A DNA stretch of 64,000 nt from Mycolicibacterium neoaurum (GTDB lineage: Bacteria; Actinomycetota; Actinomycetes; Mycobacteriales; Mycobacteriaceae). The notes beneath the pieces are model-generated. The model saw only the letters and a list, made by a program, of their open reading frames with translations, did not search any database and was not told where the DNA came from. The DNA is taken from the NCBI RefSeq assembly GCF_036946495.1, contig NZ_JAQIIX010000002.1, positions 2,294,001-2,358,000 of the forward strand, in the 5' to 3' direction. A program made the translations under genes and the position numbers. Shown here piece after piece: positions 16,014 to 24,775 of the stretch. Numbering within the stretch: position 1 is the stretch's first letter; every line of letters begins with the position of its first letter.

Positions 16014-16898
16014 ATGGCGATCGTCGAACGAGCTATCGGTGACACTTCACGTCAGCCGTCTGCGCCGCGCGGGCCACGCTGGGGTGCCTCGATCGGCGAC
16101 GGGTTGATGGGTGTGGCCCTGTTGGCCGGCCCGGCCAACGTGATCATGCAACTGGGTCGCCCGGGCGTCGCGTATGGCGTGATGGAGAGCAAGGTGGAGA
16201 GCGGACGTATCGATCGCCATCCGATCAAGCGGGCTCGCACCACCTTCACCTACCTGGCGGTGGCCGGCCGCGGGACCGATGAGCAGAAGGCGGCATTTCG
16301 CCGGGCCGTCAACAAGGCGCATGCTCAGGTCCGCTCGACCGAGGGCAGCCCTGTCCAGTACAACGCCTTCGACAAGGACCTACAGCTCTGGGTTGCCGCG
16401 TGTCTGTACAAGGGATCCGTCGATGTGCGGCGCATCTTCGTCGGCGAGGTCGACGACGAGACAGCCGACCAGCACTACCGCGACGGTATGGCGTTGGGCA
16501 CCACGCTGCAGGTGACACCCGAGATGTGGCCGCCCGACAGGGCGGCGTTCGACGAGTATTGGGAACAACAGCTCGAGCAGATCCACATCGACGACACCGC
16601 GCGTGAGTTCCTGTATCCGATTGCGGTCGCTCGCTTGCGCGGGCTGCGGTTGCCTGGCCCGCTGCAGCGGCATGCCGAGAGCCTGGCAGGGCTGATCACC
16701 ACAGGATTTCTGCCCCAGCGGTTTCGTGACGAGATGCGGTTGCCATGGGACCCGCAGCGACAGCGCCGGTTCGATCGTCTGATGTCCGCCTTGCGCTTGG
16801 TGAACGACATGGCCCCCGGTCCCATCCGGCAATTTCCCTTCAACGTGTTGCTCAAGGACCTCGATTGGCGCATCCGAACGGGTCGACCCCTCGTCTGA
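16014..16898 (+). CDS. MpaB-family oxygenase (DUF2236, Rv0276-like)
   Basis: A 294-residue protein of the latex-clearing-protein/MpaB family, predicted haem-dependent oxygenases. Seen: GDGLMGVALLAGPANVIMQLGRPGVAYGV near the N-terminus, TFTYLAVAGRGTDEQKAAFRRAVNKAHAQV, and FDKDLQLWVAACL, all characteristic of the family; the KAHAQV His is a likely haem contact (family knowledge). Start ATG at 16014 follows GGGGG by six bases. Substrate unknown. No terminator is evident in the 214 bp before the ESX-3 genes, but that gap holds the ESX-3 promoter. Confidence 0.8.
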   Translation: MAIVERAIGDTSRQPSAPRGPRWGASIGDGLMGVALLAGPANVIMQLGRPGVAYGVMESKVESGRIDRHPIKRARTTFTYLAVAGRGTDEQKAAFRRAVNKAHAQVRSTEGSPVQYNAFDKDLQLWVAACLYKGSVDVRRIFVGEVDDETADQHYRDGMALGTTLQVTPEMWPPDRAAFDEYWEQQLEQIHIDDTAREFLYPIAVARLRGLRLPGPLQRHAESLAGLITTGFLPQRFRDEMRLPWDPQRQRRFDRLMSALRLVNDMAPGPIRQFPFNVLLKDLDWRIRTGRPLV

Positions 16899-17023
16899 GC
16901 ACACGTCGCCAAAGTTTGCTGACCGGCTGATCGCACCAGTAAATCCGCTGTGCGGCTTCGCTGGCGTGCAGCGCCCATGGTGATGTTCCACACCGGTGGC
17001 ACCCATGCCGGACGTCTCGACAG

Positions 17024-17042
17024 TTAGTTAATGCAATGCTAA
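17024..17042. promoter_or_regulatory. IdeR-like iron box 1 upstream of ESX-3
   Basis: TTAGTTAATGCAATGCTAA matches 13 of 19 positions of the mycobacterial IdeR consensus TTAGGTTAGGCTAACCTAA. It lies 71-89 bases before eccA3. Iron-loaded IdeR is known to repress ESX-3 in mycobacteria. Confidence 0.65.
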
Positions 17043-17053
17043 CTTCTGCGGAG

Positions 17054-17072
17054 TTAGCCTAGGCATACTTAA
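17054..17072. promoter_or_regulatory. IdeR-like iron box 2 upstream of ESX-3
   Basis: TTAGCCTAGGCATACTTAA (reverse complement matches 12 of 19 consensus positions) lies 41-59 bases before eccA3 and 30 bases from box 1, centre to centre. An AAGGAG overlaps its right end but no start codon lies at a useful distance after it. I saw no Zur-type AT-rich dyad in this gap. Confidence 0.6.
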
Positions 17073-17112
17073 GGAGACGGCAGAGGGCGGACAGCCACTC
17101 TGCGACCACTAC

Positions 17113-18963
17113 ATGGATACCGTCAGTAACTCGCTTGCCCCGGTCGCCGGGGGAGCGCGCGTCGACCGCGACGTGGTGAGCAGGTTCGCGACGTGCTGTC
17201 GGTCGCTCGGACTGTCGGTCAACGACCGCCGACGACCGGCAGATCTTGCCGCGGCGCGTGCGGGTTTCACTGAGCTGACGCGTATCGCACGCGATCAGTG
17301 CGACGCCTGGATCGGGTTGGCCGCCGCCGGAGCGGGCATCGGGTCGGACGCCGGCCGCGCCATCACCGCAATCTGGCGCACTCTGGGCACCTTCGGTGTG
17401 CTGAGTCGCGAGGTCGATCTCGGATCGGGCGACCTCGCCTTCGTCTATGACACCGGGCTTTACCTCCGATTCCGCGCCACCGACCGGGACGACATCACCC
17501 TCGCCCATGCCACGACGTTGGCAGAGGCAAACGATCTTGCTGGCGCGGACCTACTCGTCGAGGAACTGATCAGCAGGCGTCCGGACTGGCTGCAGGCGCG
17601 TTGGGTGCGAGTCGCCCTCTACCACCGCAGCAGGCGCTGGTCGGATGTGGTGCGCATGCTGACGCCCGTGGTGAACAACCCGAACCTCGACGAGCACTAT
17701 GCCCACGCGGCGCGGGTGACCCTCGGTATCGCGCTGGCCCACCTCGGCATGTACGCGCCTGCGTTGTCGCATCTGGAGAATCCCGCCGGTCCAGTGCCGG
17801 TGGCCGCCGTCGACGGCGGCCTGGTCAAGGGCTTGTGTCTGCGTGCCGAGGGTGAGGATGACGAGTCCGAGGATGTGCTCGCCGAGCTGTATGCGGCCAA
17901 TCCTGAGCACAGTGGTGTTGAAGAAGCGTTGCTGGACAAGTCTTTCGGGCTGAACACCACCACCGCAGCCCGAATAGAGGCGCGCGCCGACCCGTGGGAT
18001 CCGGACACCGAACCGGGTGAGGCCGACTTCGTCGATCCGGGAGCCAAGGAGCGCAAGGCCCATCTGCTGGTCGAGGCAGAGGCCGAACTCGCCGATTTCA
18101 TCGGTCTGGAAGAGGTCAAGTATCAAGTGGCCCGGCTGAAAAGCTCGGTGGCCATGTCGATCCGTCGCCAGGAGCGCGGACTGGCCGTCGCCCAGCGCGC
18201 CAACCACCTGGTCTTCGCCGGCCCGCCAGGAACCGGCAAGACCACGATCGCGCGGGTGGTCGCCAAGATCTACTGTGGACTCGGCCTTTTGAAGAAGGAA
18301 ACCGTGCGAGAGGTGCACCGGGCCGACCTCATCGGTCAGCACATCGGTGAGACCGAGGCGAAGACCAACGCCATCATCGACAGCGCGCTCGACGGTGTGC
18401 TGTTCCTCGACGAGGCCTATGCGTTGGTGTCCACCGGCGCCAAGAACGATTTCGGTCTGGTCGCCATCGACACCTTGCTGGCCCGGATGGAGAACGACCG
18501 CGACCGATTGGTCGTGATCGTCGCCGGCTACCGCGCCGACCTGGACCGCTTTTTGGATACCAACGAGGGTCTGCGGTCGCGTTTCACCCGGAGTATCGAC
18601 TTCCCGTCCTACAACGCAGCCGAACTCGTCGAGATGGCAACACGGATGGCCGAGAAGCGCGACAGCATCTTCGAGCCTGCGGCCCACGACGAGATGGAGG
18701 CGCTATTCGCCCACCTCGCTGCCAGTTCCAACCCGGACGCCACCGGTACCGCCAGGCGAAGCCTGGACATCGCCGGTAACGGTCGATTCGTCCGAAACCT
18801 TGTCGAGCGCTCCGAAGAGGAACGCGAGTACCGATTGGATCACTCTGATTCCGATGACTTCACCGATGAAGAACTGATGGTCATCACCGCCGAAGACGTC
18901 AGCCGGTCCGCCGGGCCTCTGCTGCGTGGCCTGGGCCTCGCCTTGCCGCAGGCTGCCGGATGA
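17113..18963 (+). CDS. eccA3: ESX-3 cytosolic AAA+ ATPase EccA3
   Basis: A 616-residue CbxX/CfqX-type AAA+ ATPase, first gene of the ESX-3 locus. The first ~280 residues form a TPR-like helical domain. Walker A GPPGTGKT is at 370-377 and Walker B VLFLDE at 429-434; YRADLDRFLDTNEGLRSRFTRSI carries the arginine finger. EccA proteins act in the cytosol and are thought to help release PE/PPE substrates from EspG. The ATG at 17113 is 41 bases after the second iron box. Its stop overlaps the eccB3 start (ATGA), beginning a chain of coupled genes. Confidence 0.96.
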   Translation: MDTVSNSLAPVAGGARVDRDVVSRFATCCRSLGLSVNDRRRPADLAAARAGFTELTRIARDQCDAWIGLAAAGAGIGSDAGRAITAIWRTLGTFGVLSREVDLGSGDLAFVYDTGLYLRFRATDRDDITLAHATTLAEANDLAGADLLVEELISRRPDWLQARWVRVALYHRSRRWSDVVRMLTPVVNNPNLDEHYAHAARVTLGIALAHLGMYAPALSHLENPAGPVPVAAVDGGLVKGLCLRAEGEDDESEDVLAELYAANPEHSGVEEALLDKSFGLNTTTAARIEARADPWDPDTEPGEADFVDPGAKERKAHLLVEAEAELADFIGLEEVKYQVARLKSSVAMSIRRQERGLAVAQRANHLVFAGPPGTGKTTIARVVAKIYCGLGLLKKETVREVHRADLIGQHIGETEAKTNAIIDSALDGVLFLDEAYALVSTGAKNDFGLVAIDTLLARMENDRDRLVVIVAGYRADLDRFLDTNEGLRSRFTRSIDFPSYNAAELVEMATRMAEKRDSIFEPAAHDEMEALFAHLAASSNPDATGTARRSLDIAGNGRFVRNLVERSEEEREYRLDHSDSDDFTDEELMVITAEDVSRSAGPLLRGLGLALPQAAG

Positions 18964-20495
18964 GCGAGCAGGAGCGCCGCGAATTCGCCTCTCGCACACC
19001 GGTCAACGAAAACCCCGAGCGCGTCGCGTACCGCCGCGGCTTCGTCACCCGCCACCAGGTATCCGGCTGGCGATTCATGATGCGCCGTATCGCGTCTGGT
19101 GTGGCGCTACACGACACCCGGATGCTGGTGGACCCGCTGCGCACGCAGAACCGCGCGGTGCTCGTCGGAGCGCTGGTCTCGGTGACCGTCGTCGCCGGCT
19201 GCTTCGTCTTCTCCCTCATCCGTCCGGGTGGCGACGCCGGCAGCGCGACGATCCTTGCCGATCGGGAGACCTCGGCGCTCTATGTACGTATCGGCGACGT
19301 CGTGCATCCTGCGTTGAATCTGACCTCCGCACGGTTGATCGCCGGGCAAGCCGACAATCCGACGACCGTCAAGAGCAGCGAGATCGACCGGTTTGCCCGA
19401 GGCAACCTCATCGGCATCCCCGGCGCTCCGGAGCGCATGGTGCAGAACAGCTCTCGCGATGCGAACTGGACGGTCTGCGACTCGGTGTCCGACAGGGCGG
19501 CCGGTGTGACCCTGATCGCCGGCGTTCCCGACGAACAGGGTGAAAGGGCCGCGGCGATGCCGAGCGACCATGCGGTTCTGGTGCGCAATGTCGGTGCCGT
19601 CAACGCGGGAACCTGGTTGCTGTGGGGCGGCAAGCGCAGCCCCATCGACCTCAGCAACCGTGCGGTGACCGCTGCCCTCGGTCTCGGTGCGACCATCCCG
19701 GAGCCACGCAACATCGCCCCCGGATTGTTCAATGCGATCCCGGAATCGGGACCTCTGGTCGCGCCTGCGCTGCCCGGTGCAGGCGCTCCGCCGCAGTTCG
19801 ACCTGCCCGTCCCTGCGCCGGTCGGCGCGGTGGTCGCGGGATTCGACTCCGACAACACCCTCCGGCACTACGTCGTGCAGATCGACGGCCTGCAGCCCGT
19901 GTCGCCTGTGCTGGCCTCCATCATGCGCAACTCCGATTCCTATGGCCTGCAGCAGCCACCGCGACTCGGGGCAGACGAGATCGCCAGACTGCCGGTGGCT
20001 GGTGGAATCGACACCGCTGCCTACCCGTCCGACGAACTGACACTGGTCGATGCCGGACCGGCCCCCGTCACCTGTGCCTATTGGTCCAAGCCCGCCGATG
20101 CGACCGCAGGAAGGCTGAGTCTGCTCTCCGGAGCCGCATTGCCGTTACCGCAGGGACTTCAGACCGTGGACCTGGTCGGTTCGGGAAGTGCGGCAACGGC
20201 CGAGCGGGTCGCGCTCACACCGGGCACTGGATACTTCGTTCAGTCCGTCGGATCCGATGCCGGTGCCCCGCCCGCCGGTTCGGCCTTCTGGGTCAGCGAC
20301 ACCGGTGTTCGCTACGGCGTGGACACCGTTACCGACGCCAAGACCGTCGAGGCACTGGGCCTGAACCCGCCCCCGCTGGCCATCCCGTGGTCGGTGCTCA
20401 CCCAGTTTGCGCCGGGGCCCACCTTGTCGCGGGCCGACGCGCTGGTCGCACACGATGCCGTGGGAGCCATGGCCGCGGATGGAGAGAACCGATGA
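18960..20495 (+). CDS. eccB3: ESX-3 membrane component EccB3
   Basis: A 511-residue core subunit of the type VII secretion membrane complex. It has a short cytosolic N-terminus, one membrane segment at about residues 67-87 (VLVGALVSVTVVAGCFVFSL), and a large periplasmic domain containing the R-type repeats of the family. Cysteines in NWTVCDSV and PVTCAYW probably form the conserved disulfide. EccB assembles with EccC, EccD and EccE in the inner membrane. ATGA overlaps join it to eccA3 and eccC3. Confidence 0.96.
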   Translation: MSEQERREFASRTPVNENPERVAYRRGFVTRHQVSGWRFMMRRIASGVALHDTRMLVDPLRTQNRAVLVGALVSVTVVAGCFVFSLIRPGGDAGSATILADRETSALYVRIGDVVHPALNLTSARLIAGQADNPTTVKSSEIDRFARGNLIGIPGAPERMVQNSSRDANWTVCDSVSDRAAGVTLIAGVPDEQGERAAAMPSDHAVLVRNVGAVNAGTWLLWGGKRSPIDLSNRAVTAALGLGATIPEPRNIAPGLFNAIPESGPLVAPALPGAGAPPQFDLPVPAPVGAVVAGFDSDNTLRHYVVQIDGLQPVSPVLASIMRNSDSYGLQQPPRLGADEIARLPVAGGIDTAAYPSDELTLVDAGPAPVTCAYWSKPADATAGRLSLLSGAALPLPQGLQTVDLVGSGSAATAERVALTPGTGYFVQSVGSDAGAPPAGSAFWVSDTGVRYGVDTVTDAKTVEALGLNPPPLAIPWSVLTQFAPGPTLSRADALVAHDAVGAMAADGENR

Positions 20496-23400
20496 GTCGC
20501 TTGATCTTCGAGGCGCGCCGTCGCCTACCCGTTCCGGAGGTCCGCAAGGGTGCCATCACCATCGAGGCACCGCCGTCACTGCCACGCCTGGTCCCGCCAT
20601 CGCTGTTGCGGCGGGTGTTGCCCTATCTCATCGTCATCCTGATCGTCGGCATGATCGTGGCGCTCTTTGCCACCGGTATGCGGATGATCTCACCGACCAT
20701 GCTGTTCTTCCCGTTCGTGTTGCTGCTGGCGGCGAGCGCGCTGTACCGCGGTTCGGACAACAAGCTGCGCACCGAGGAGGTCGACGCCGAGCGCGCAGAC
20801 TACCTGCGCTATCTGTCGGTGGTACGGGACAATGTCCGTGCCCAGGCCGCCGAGCAGCGTGCCGCGCTGGAATGGTCGCATCCCGAGCCTGATTCGTTGT
20901 CTGCGATTCCAGGGACCCGACGCCAGTGGGAGCGCGACCCGCACGACCCCGATTTCCTGGTGGTGCGTGCAGGTGTGGCCGATGTGCCGCTGAGTACCCC
21001 GCTGCGGGTCAAGGACACCGCCGACGAGATCGACCTGGAACCGGTGGCGCACACCACCCTGCGCGGGCTGCTCGATGTACACCGGACGGTGCGCAACGCC
21101 CCGGTCGGCATCGACCTGGCGAAGATATCCCGCATCACGGTCCTGGGAACATCGGACGAGGCGCGCGATGCGATGCGCGCCTGGGTCGCGCAGGCGGTCA
21201 CCTGGCATGATCCGGCGGTGCTGGGTATAGCGCTGGCGACCCCCGATCTGGATGCCGCCGACTGGTCCTGGCTGAAGTGGCTTCCGCACACCGATATTCC
21301 CGGTGAGGTCGACGGAGTCGGACCTGCGCGCTACCTTGCGCCCAGTGCTGATGCTTTGCGGGCATTGCTCGCCCCCGCGCTCGATGACCGCGATGCGTTC
21401 GGTGGCAACGTGTTTGAGGCGGGAAGGCATCTGCTGGTGCTCATCGACGACGTCGACACCGACGTCGATGCGGTGTTGGGTCGGGCCGGTATCGCGGGTG
21501 TGACCGTGATCGTCCGATCGGAGACCGAGCCCCATCGCGAGCAGTACTCAGACCCGGAGCGACCGATCCTCAAGGTGGTCGGCGGGCGCATCGACCGGTG
21601 GCAGACCGGCGGCTGGCAGCCTTATATCGATAGTGCGGACGGCTTTTCGGCCGGACAGGCGTCCCACCTTGCCCGTCGGCTGGCGCGTTGGGACACCAAC
21701 CCGGATCAGTCGCGGACCGCTGCCACCGGTTCATCGACGTTCACCACGCTCTTCGGTATCGACGATGCCTCGGCACTTGATGTCGCAAGTCTGTGGGCAC
21801 CGCGACACCGTGACGAGGAACTGCGTGTACCCATCGGCGTGACGGCCACCGGCGAACCCCTGATCTTCGACCTGAAGGACGAGGCCGAGGGCGGAATGGG
21901 GCCGCACGGTCTGATGATCGGTATGACCGGGTCCGGTAAATCACAGACTCTGATGTCGATCCTGTTGTCACTGCTGACCACTCATTCGGCAGACCGGTTG
22001 ATCGTCATCTATGCCGACTTCAAGGGTGAGGCGGGAGCCGACATCTTCCGCAACTTCCCCCAGGTCGTTGCCGTCATCTCCAATATGGCCGAGAAGCGCT
22101 CGCTGGCTGACCGTTTCGCGGACACCCTGCGTGGCGAGGTGGCTCGCCGGGAGCAGTTGCTCAAAGATGCCGGCCGCCGGGTCCAGAACAGTGCATTCAA
22201 CTCGGTCACCGAATACGAGGGTGCGATCGCGGCCGGACACGATCTTCCGCCCATCCCGACGTTGTTCGTGGTGGCCGACGAGTTCACCCTGATGCTCGCC
22301 GATCATCCCGAGTACGCCGAACTCTTCGACTATGTGGCGCGCAAGGGGCGCTCTTTCCGCATCCATATCCTCTTCGCATCGCAGACCCTGGACGTCGGTC
22401 GGATCAAGGACATCGACAAGAACACCTCCTACCGAATCGGTTTGAAGGTCGCGAGCCCGTCGATCAGCCGACAGATCATCGGATCCGAAGATGCCTACCG
22501 GATCGAATCCGGCCGCGAACACAAGGGTGAGGGCTTCCTGGTGCCTGCACCGGGGGCCAACCCCATCAAGTTCCGCAGCACCTATGTCGACGGAATCTAC
22601 GATCCGCCGCGCAGCAGCCACGCCGTGGTGGTGCACTCGGTGCCCGAACCGCAGTTGTTCACGGCGGGCTGGGTGGAGCCGGCGCCCGATACAGTCATCG
22701 TCAACGCCGAGGTCGACGATGTCCCGCCGCCGCGCAAGCTGATCGCCACGATCGGCGACCAGTTGGCCAACTACGGCCCCAAGGCGCCGCAGCTATGGTT
22801 GCCGCCCTTGGAAGAGGCCATTCCGCTGGCCGGTCTGCTGGCCCGCGCCGAGATCGCCGAAGGGCAGTGGCGGTGGCCGCTGGGCGAGATCGACAAGCCG
22901 TTCGAGATGCGCCGCGATCCGCTGGTCTTCGACGCGGCGGGCTCGGCGGGCAACCTGCTGATCCATGGTGGCCCGCGGTCGGGTAAATCGACGGCATTGC
23001 AGACATTCATGTTGTCTGCGGCAGCTCTGCACGCACCGGGTGACATCAGCTTCTACTGTCTGGACTACGGCGGCGGCCAACTCGCCCCGATGGCCGATCT
23101 GGCACATGTCGGTGCTGTCGCGACGGCGTTGCAGCCCGAGTTGATCCGGCGCACCTTCGCCGAGCTCGAGCAGCTGCTGCGGGTGCGCCAGGAACGCGGC
23201 GCCGCGACCGGCGCCGCGGGCCGGTACAGCGACGGCTATGGCGAAGTCTTCCTGGTGATCGACAATCTGTACGCGTTCAGCAGGGACAACACCGACACGT
23301 TCAACACCCGCAACCCCTTGCTGGCGCGGGTGACCGAACTGGCCAATGCGGGCCTTGCCTACGGGATCCACGTCGTGATCACCACACCCAACTGGCTTGA

Positions 23401-24463
23401 GGTTCCGCTGGCCATGCGTGACGGCCTGGGGATGCGGCTTGAGCTCAAGCTCAGCGATGCGCACGACAGCAATGTCCGGGTCGCCGGTGCCTTGCGCCGG
23501 CCCGCCGAGAGCGTGCCGGCCGATCAGCCCGGTCGCGGTCTGACGATGGCCGCCGAACACTTCCTTTTTGCCGCACCGGAATTGGGCGATATTGCGGCAG
23601 TCAACGCGCGGTACACCGGGCTACATGCCCCGACGGTCCGGTTACTGCCGACTCAGCTGACCCCGTCGGCGCTGGGCGCGGTGTATGTCGGTCCCGAGCA
23701 GGTCGTCATCGGTCAACGCGAAGAAGATCTGCGCCCCGTCGCGATCGACTTCGCCAGGCATCCACTGATGATGGTGTTCGGCGACTCCCGCTCGGGCAAG
23801 ACGACGCTGCTACGCCACCTCATCCGCACCATCCGCGACAATTCCACCGAGCAGGACGTCGCCTTCACCGTCATCGACCGCCGGCTGCACCTGGTGGACG
23901 AACCGTTGTTCCCGGACAACGAGTACACCCCGAATATCGACCGCGTCACCCCGGCCATGCTCGGCCTGTCTGCACTGATCGAAAAGCGACGTCCGCCGGC
24001 CGGATTGAGCGCACAGGAGCTACGCAACTGGTCCTACCGCGCCAACGGCGGCGGACAGATCCACTACTTGATCATCGACGATGTCGACCAGATACCGGAT
24101 GGTCCTGCAGTCAGCGGTCCCTATGCCGGACAGCGTCCCTGGAGCCCGCTATTGGGTCTGCTGGCGGAGGCAGGTGATCTGGGGTTGCGCGTCATCGTCA
24201 CCGCCAGGGCGAGCGGATCCGCGCACGCGGTGATGACGGCACCTCTTTTGCGCAGGCTCAACGACCTCCAGGCGACAACCGTCATGTTGTCCGGAAGTCC
24301 CGCCGACGGTGGCAAGCTGCGCGGTATCCGATTCAGCAAGCTGCCGGCCGGGCGGGCGATGCTGCTCGGCGACAGTGAGATGGCGACCTATGTGCAACTG
24401 GTGAATCCGCTTGTACCCGAGCGGATCGCACCTGCCGGATCGAACGGAAAGGAATACATCTGA
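20492..24463 (+). CDS. eccC3: ESX-3 FtsK/SpoIIIE-type motor ATPase EccC3
   Basis: A 1323-residue protein, one continuous EccC (not split into Ca and Cb as in ESX-1). Two membrane segments lie at about 43-61 and 67-84. Three ATPase modules follow, with P-loops GMTGSGKS (477-484), GGPRSGKS (826-833) and GDSRSGKT (1097-1104). The first has a clear Walker B (FVVADEF); the later ones bind substrates such as the EsxG-EsxH signal (family knowledge). Length is close to M. tuberculosis EccC3. The ATG at 20492 overlaps the eccB3 stop. Confidence 0.96.
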   Translation: MSRLIFEARRRLPVPEVRKGAITIEAPPSLPRLVPPSLLRRVLPYLIVILIVGMIVALFATGMRMISPTMLFFPFVLLLAASALYRGSDNKLRTEEVDAERADYLRYLSVVRDNVRAQAAEQRAALEWSHPEPDSLSAIPGTRRQWERDPHDPDFLVVRAGVADVPLSTPLRVKDTADEIDLEPVAHTTLRGLLDVHRTVRNAPVGIDLAKISRITVLGTSDEARDAMRAWVAQAVTWHDPAVLGIALATPDLDAADWSWLKWLPHTDIPGEVDGVGPARYLAPSADALRALLAPALDDRDAFGGNVFEAGRHLLVLIDDVDTDVDAVLGRAGIAGVTVIVRSETEPHREQYSDPERPILKVVGGRIDRWQTGGWQPYIDSADGFSAGQASHLARRLARWDTNPDQSRTAATGSSTFTTLFGIDDASALDVASLWAPRHRDEELRVPIGVTATGEPLIFDLKDEAEGGMGPHGLMIGMTGSGKSQTLMSILLSLLTTHSADRLIVIYADFKGEAGADIFRNFPQVVAVISNMAEKRSLADRFADTLRGEVARREQLLKDAGRRVQNSAFNSVTEYEGAIAAGHDLPPIPTLFVVADEFTLMLADHPEYAELFDYVARKGRSFRIHILFASQTLDVGRIKDIDKNTSYRIGLKVASPSISRQIIGSEDAYRIESGREHKGEGFLVPAPGANPIKFRSTYVDGIYDPPRSSHAVVVHSVPEPQLFTAGWVEPAPDTVIVNAEVDDVPPPRKLIATIGDQLANYGPKAPQLWLPPLEEAIPLAGLLARAEIAEGQWRWPLGEIDKPFEMRRDPLVFDAAGSAGNLLIHGGPRSGKSTALQTFMLSAAALHAPGDISFYCLDYGGGQLAPMADLAHVGAVATALQPELIRRTFAELEQLLRVRQERGAATGAAGRYSDGYGEVFLVIDNLYAFSRDNTDTFNTRNPLLARVTELANAGLAYGIHVVITTPNWLEVPLAMRDGLGMRLELKLSDAHDSNVRVAGALRRPAESVPADQPGRGLTMAAEHFLFAAPELGDIAAVNARYTGLHAPTVRLLPTQLTPSALGAVYVGPEQVVIGQREEDLRPVAIDFARHPLMMVFGDSRSGKTTLLRHLIRTIRDNSTEQDVAFTVIDRRLHLVDEPLFPDNEYTPNIDRVTPAMLGLSALIEKRRPPAGLSAQELRNWSYRANGGGQIHYLIIDDVDQIPDGPAVSGPYAGQRPWSPLLGLLAEAGDLGLRVIVTARASGSAHAVMTAPLLRRLNDLQATTVMLSGSPADGGKLRGIRFSKLPAGRAMLLGDSEMATYVQLVNPLVPERIAPAGSNGKEYI

Positions 24464-24774
24464 TGACGCTTCGTGTGGTTCCCGAAGGACTGACGGCCGC
24501 CGGTTCGGCGGTGGAATCGCTGACCGCGCGACTGGCGGCCGCCCACGGCGCGGCCGCCCCACTGGTCAACACGGTGATCCCGCCTGCCGCCGACCCGGTG
24601 TCATTGCAGACCGCCGCCGGCTTGAGCGCACATGGCAACGCCCACAGCACAGTCGCTGCGCTGGCCCTCGAGGAGCTGGGCCGCGCCGGCTTGGGTGTCG
24701 CGCAGTCCGGTGCGAGCTATGCCGGTGGTGACGCTCAGGCGGCAGCGAGCTATCTGATAGCCCGCGGCGGCTGA
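24463..24774 (+). CDS. PE5: PE-family protein PE5
   Basis: A 103-residue PE-only protein with the P-E pair at residues 7-8 and a helical hairpin. The type VII signal YxxxD is Y86-A-G-G-D90. Its ATG shares one base with the eccC3 stop. It pairs with the PPE protein that starts two bases after its stop, and the pair is exported through ESX-3 with EspG3 as chaperone. In mycobacteria PE5-PPE4 are needed for mycobactin-dependent iron uptake. Confidence 0.93.
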   Translation: MTLRVVPEGLTAAGSAVESLTARLAAAHGAAAPLVNTVIPPAADPVSLQTAAGLSAHGNAHSTVAALALEELGRAGLGVAQSGASYAGGDAQAAASYLIARGG

Positions 24775-24775
24775 C

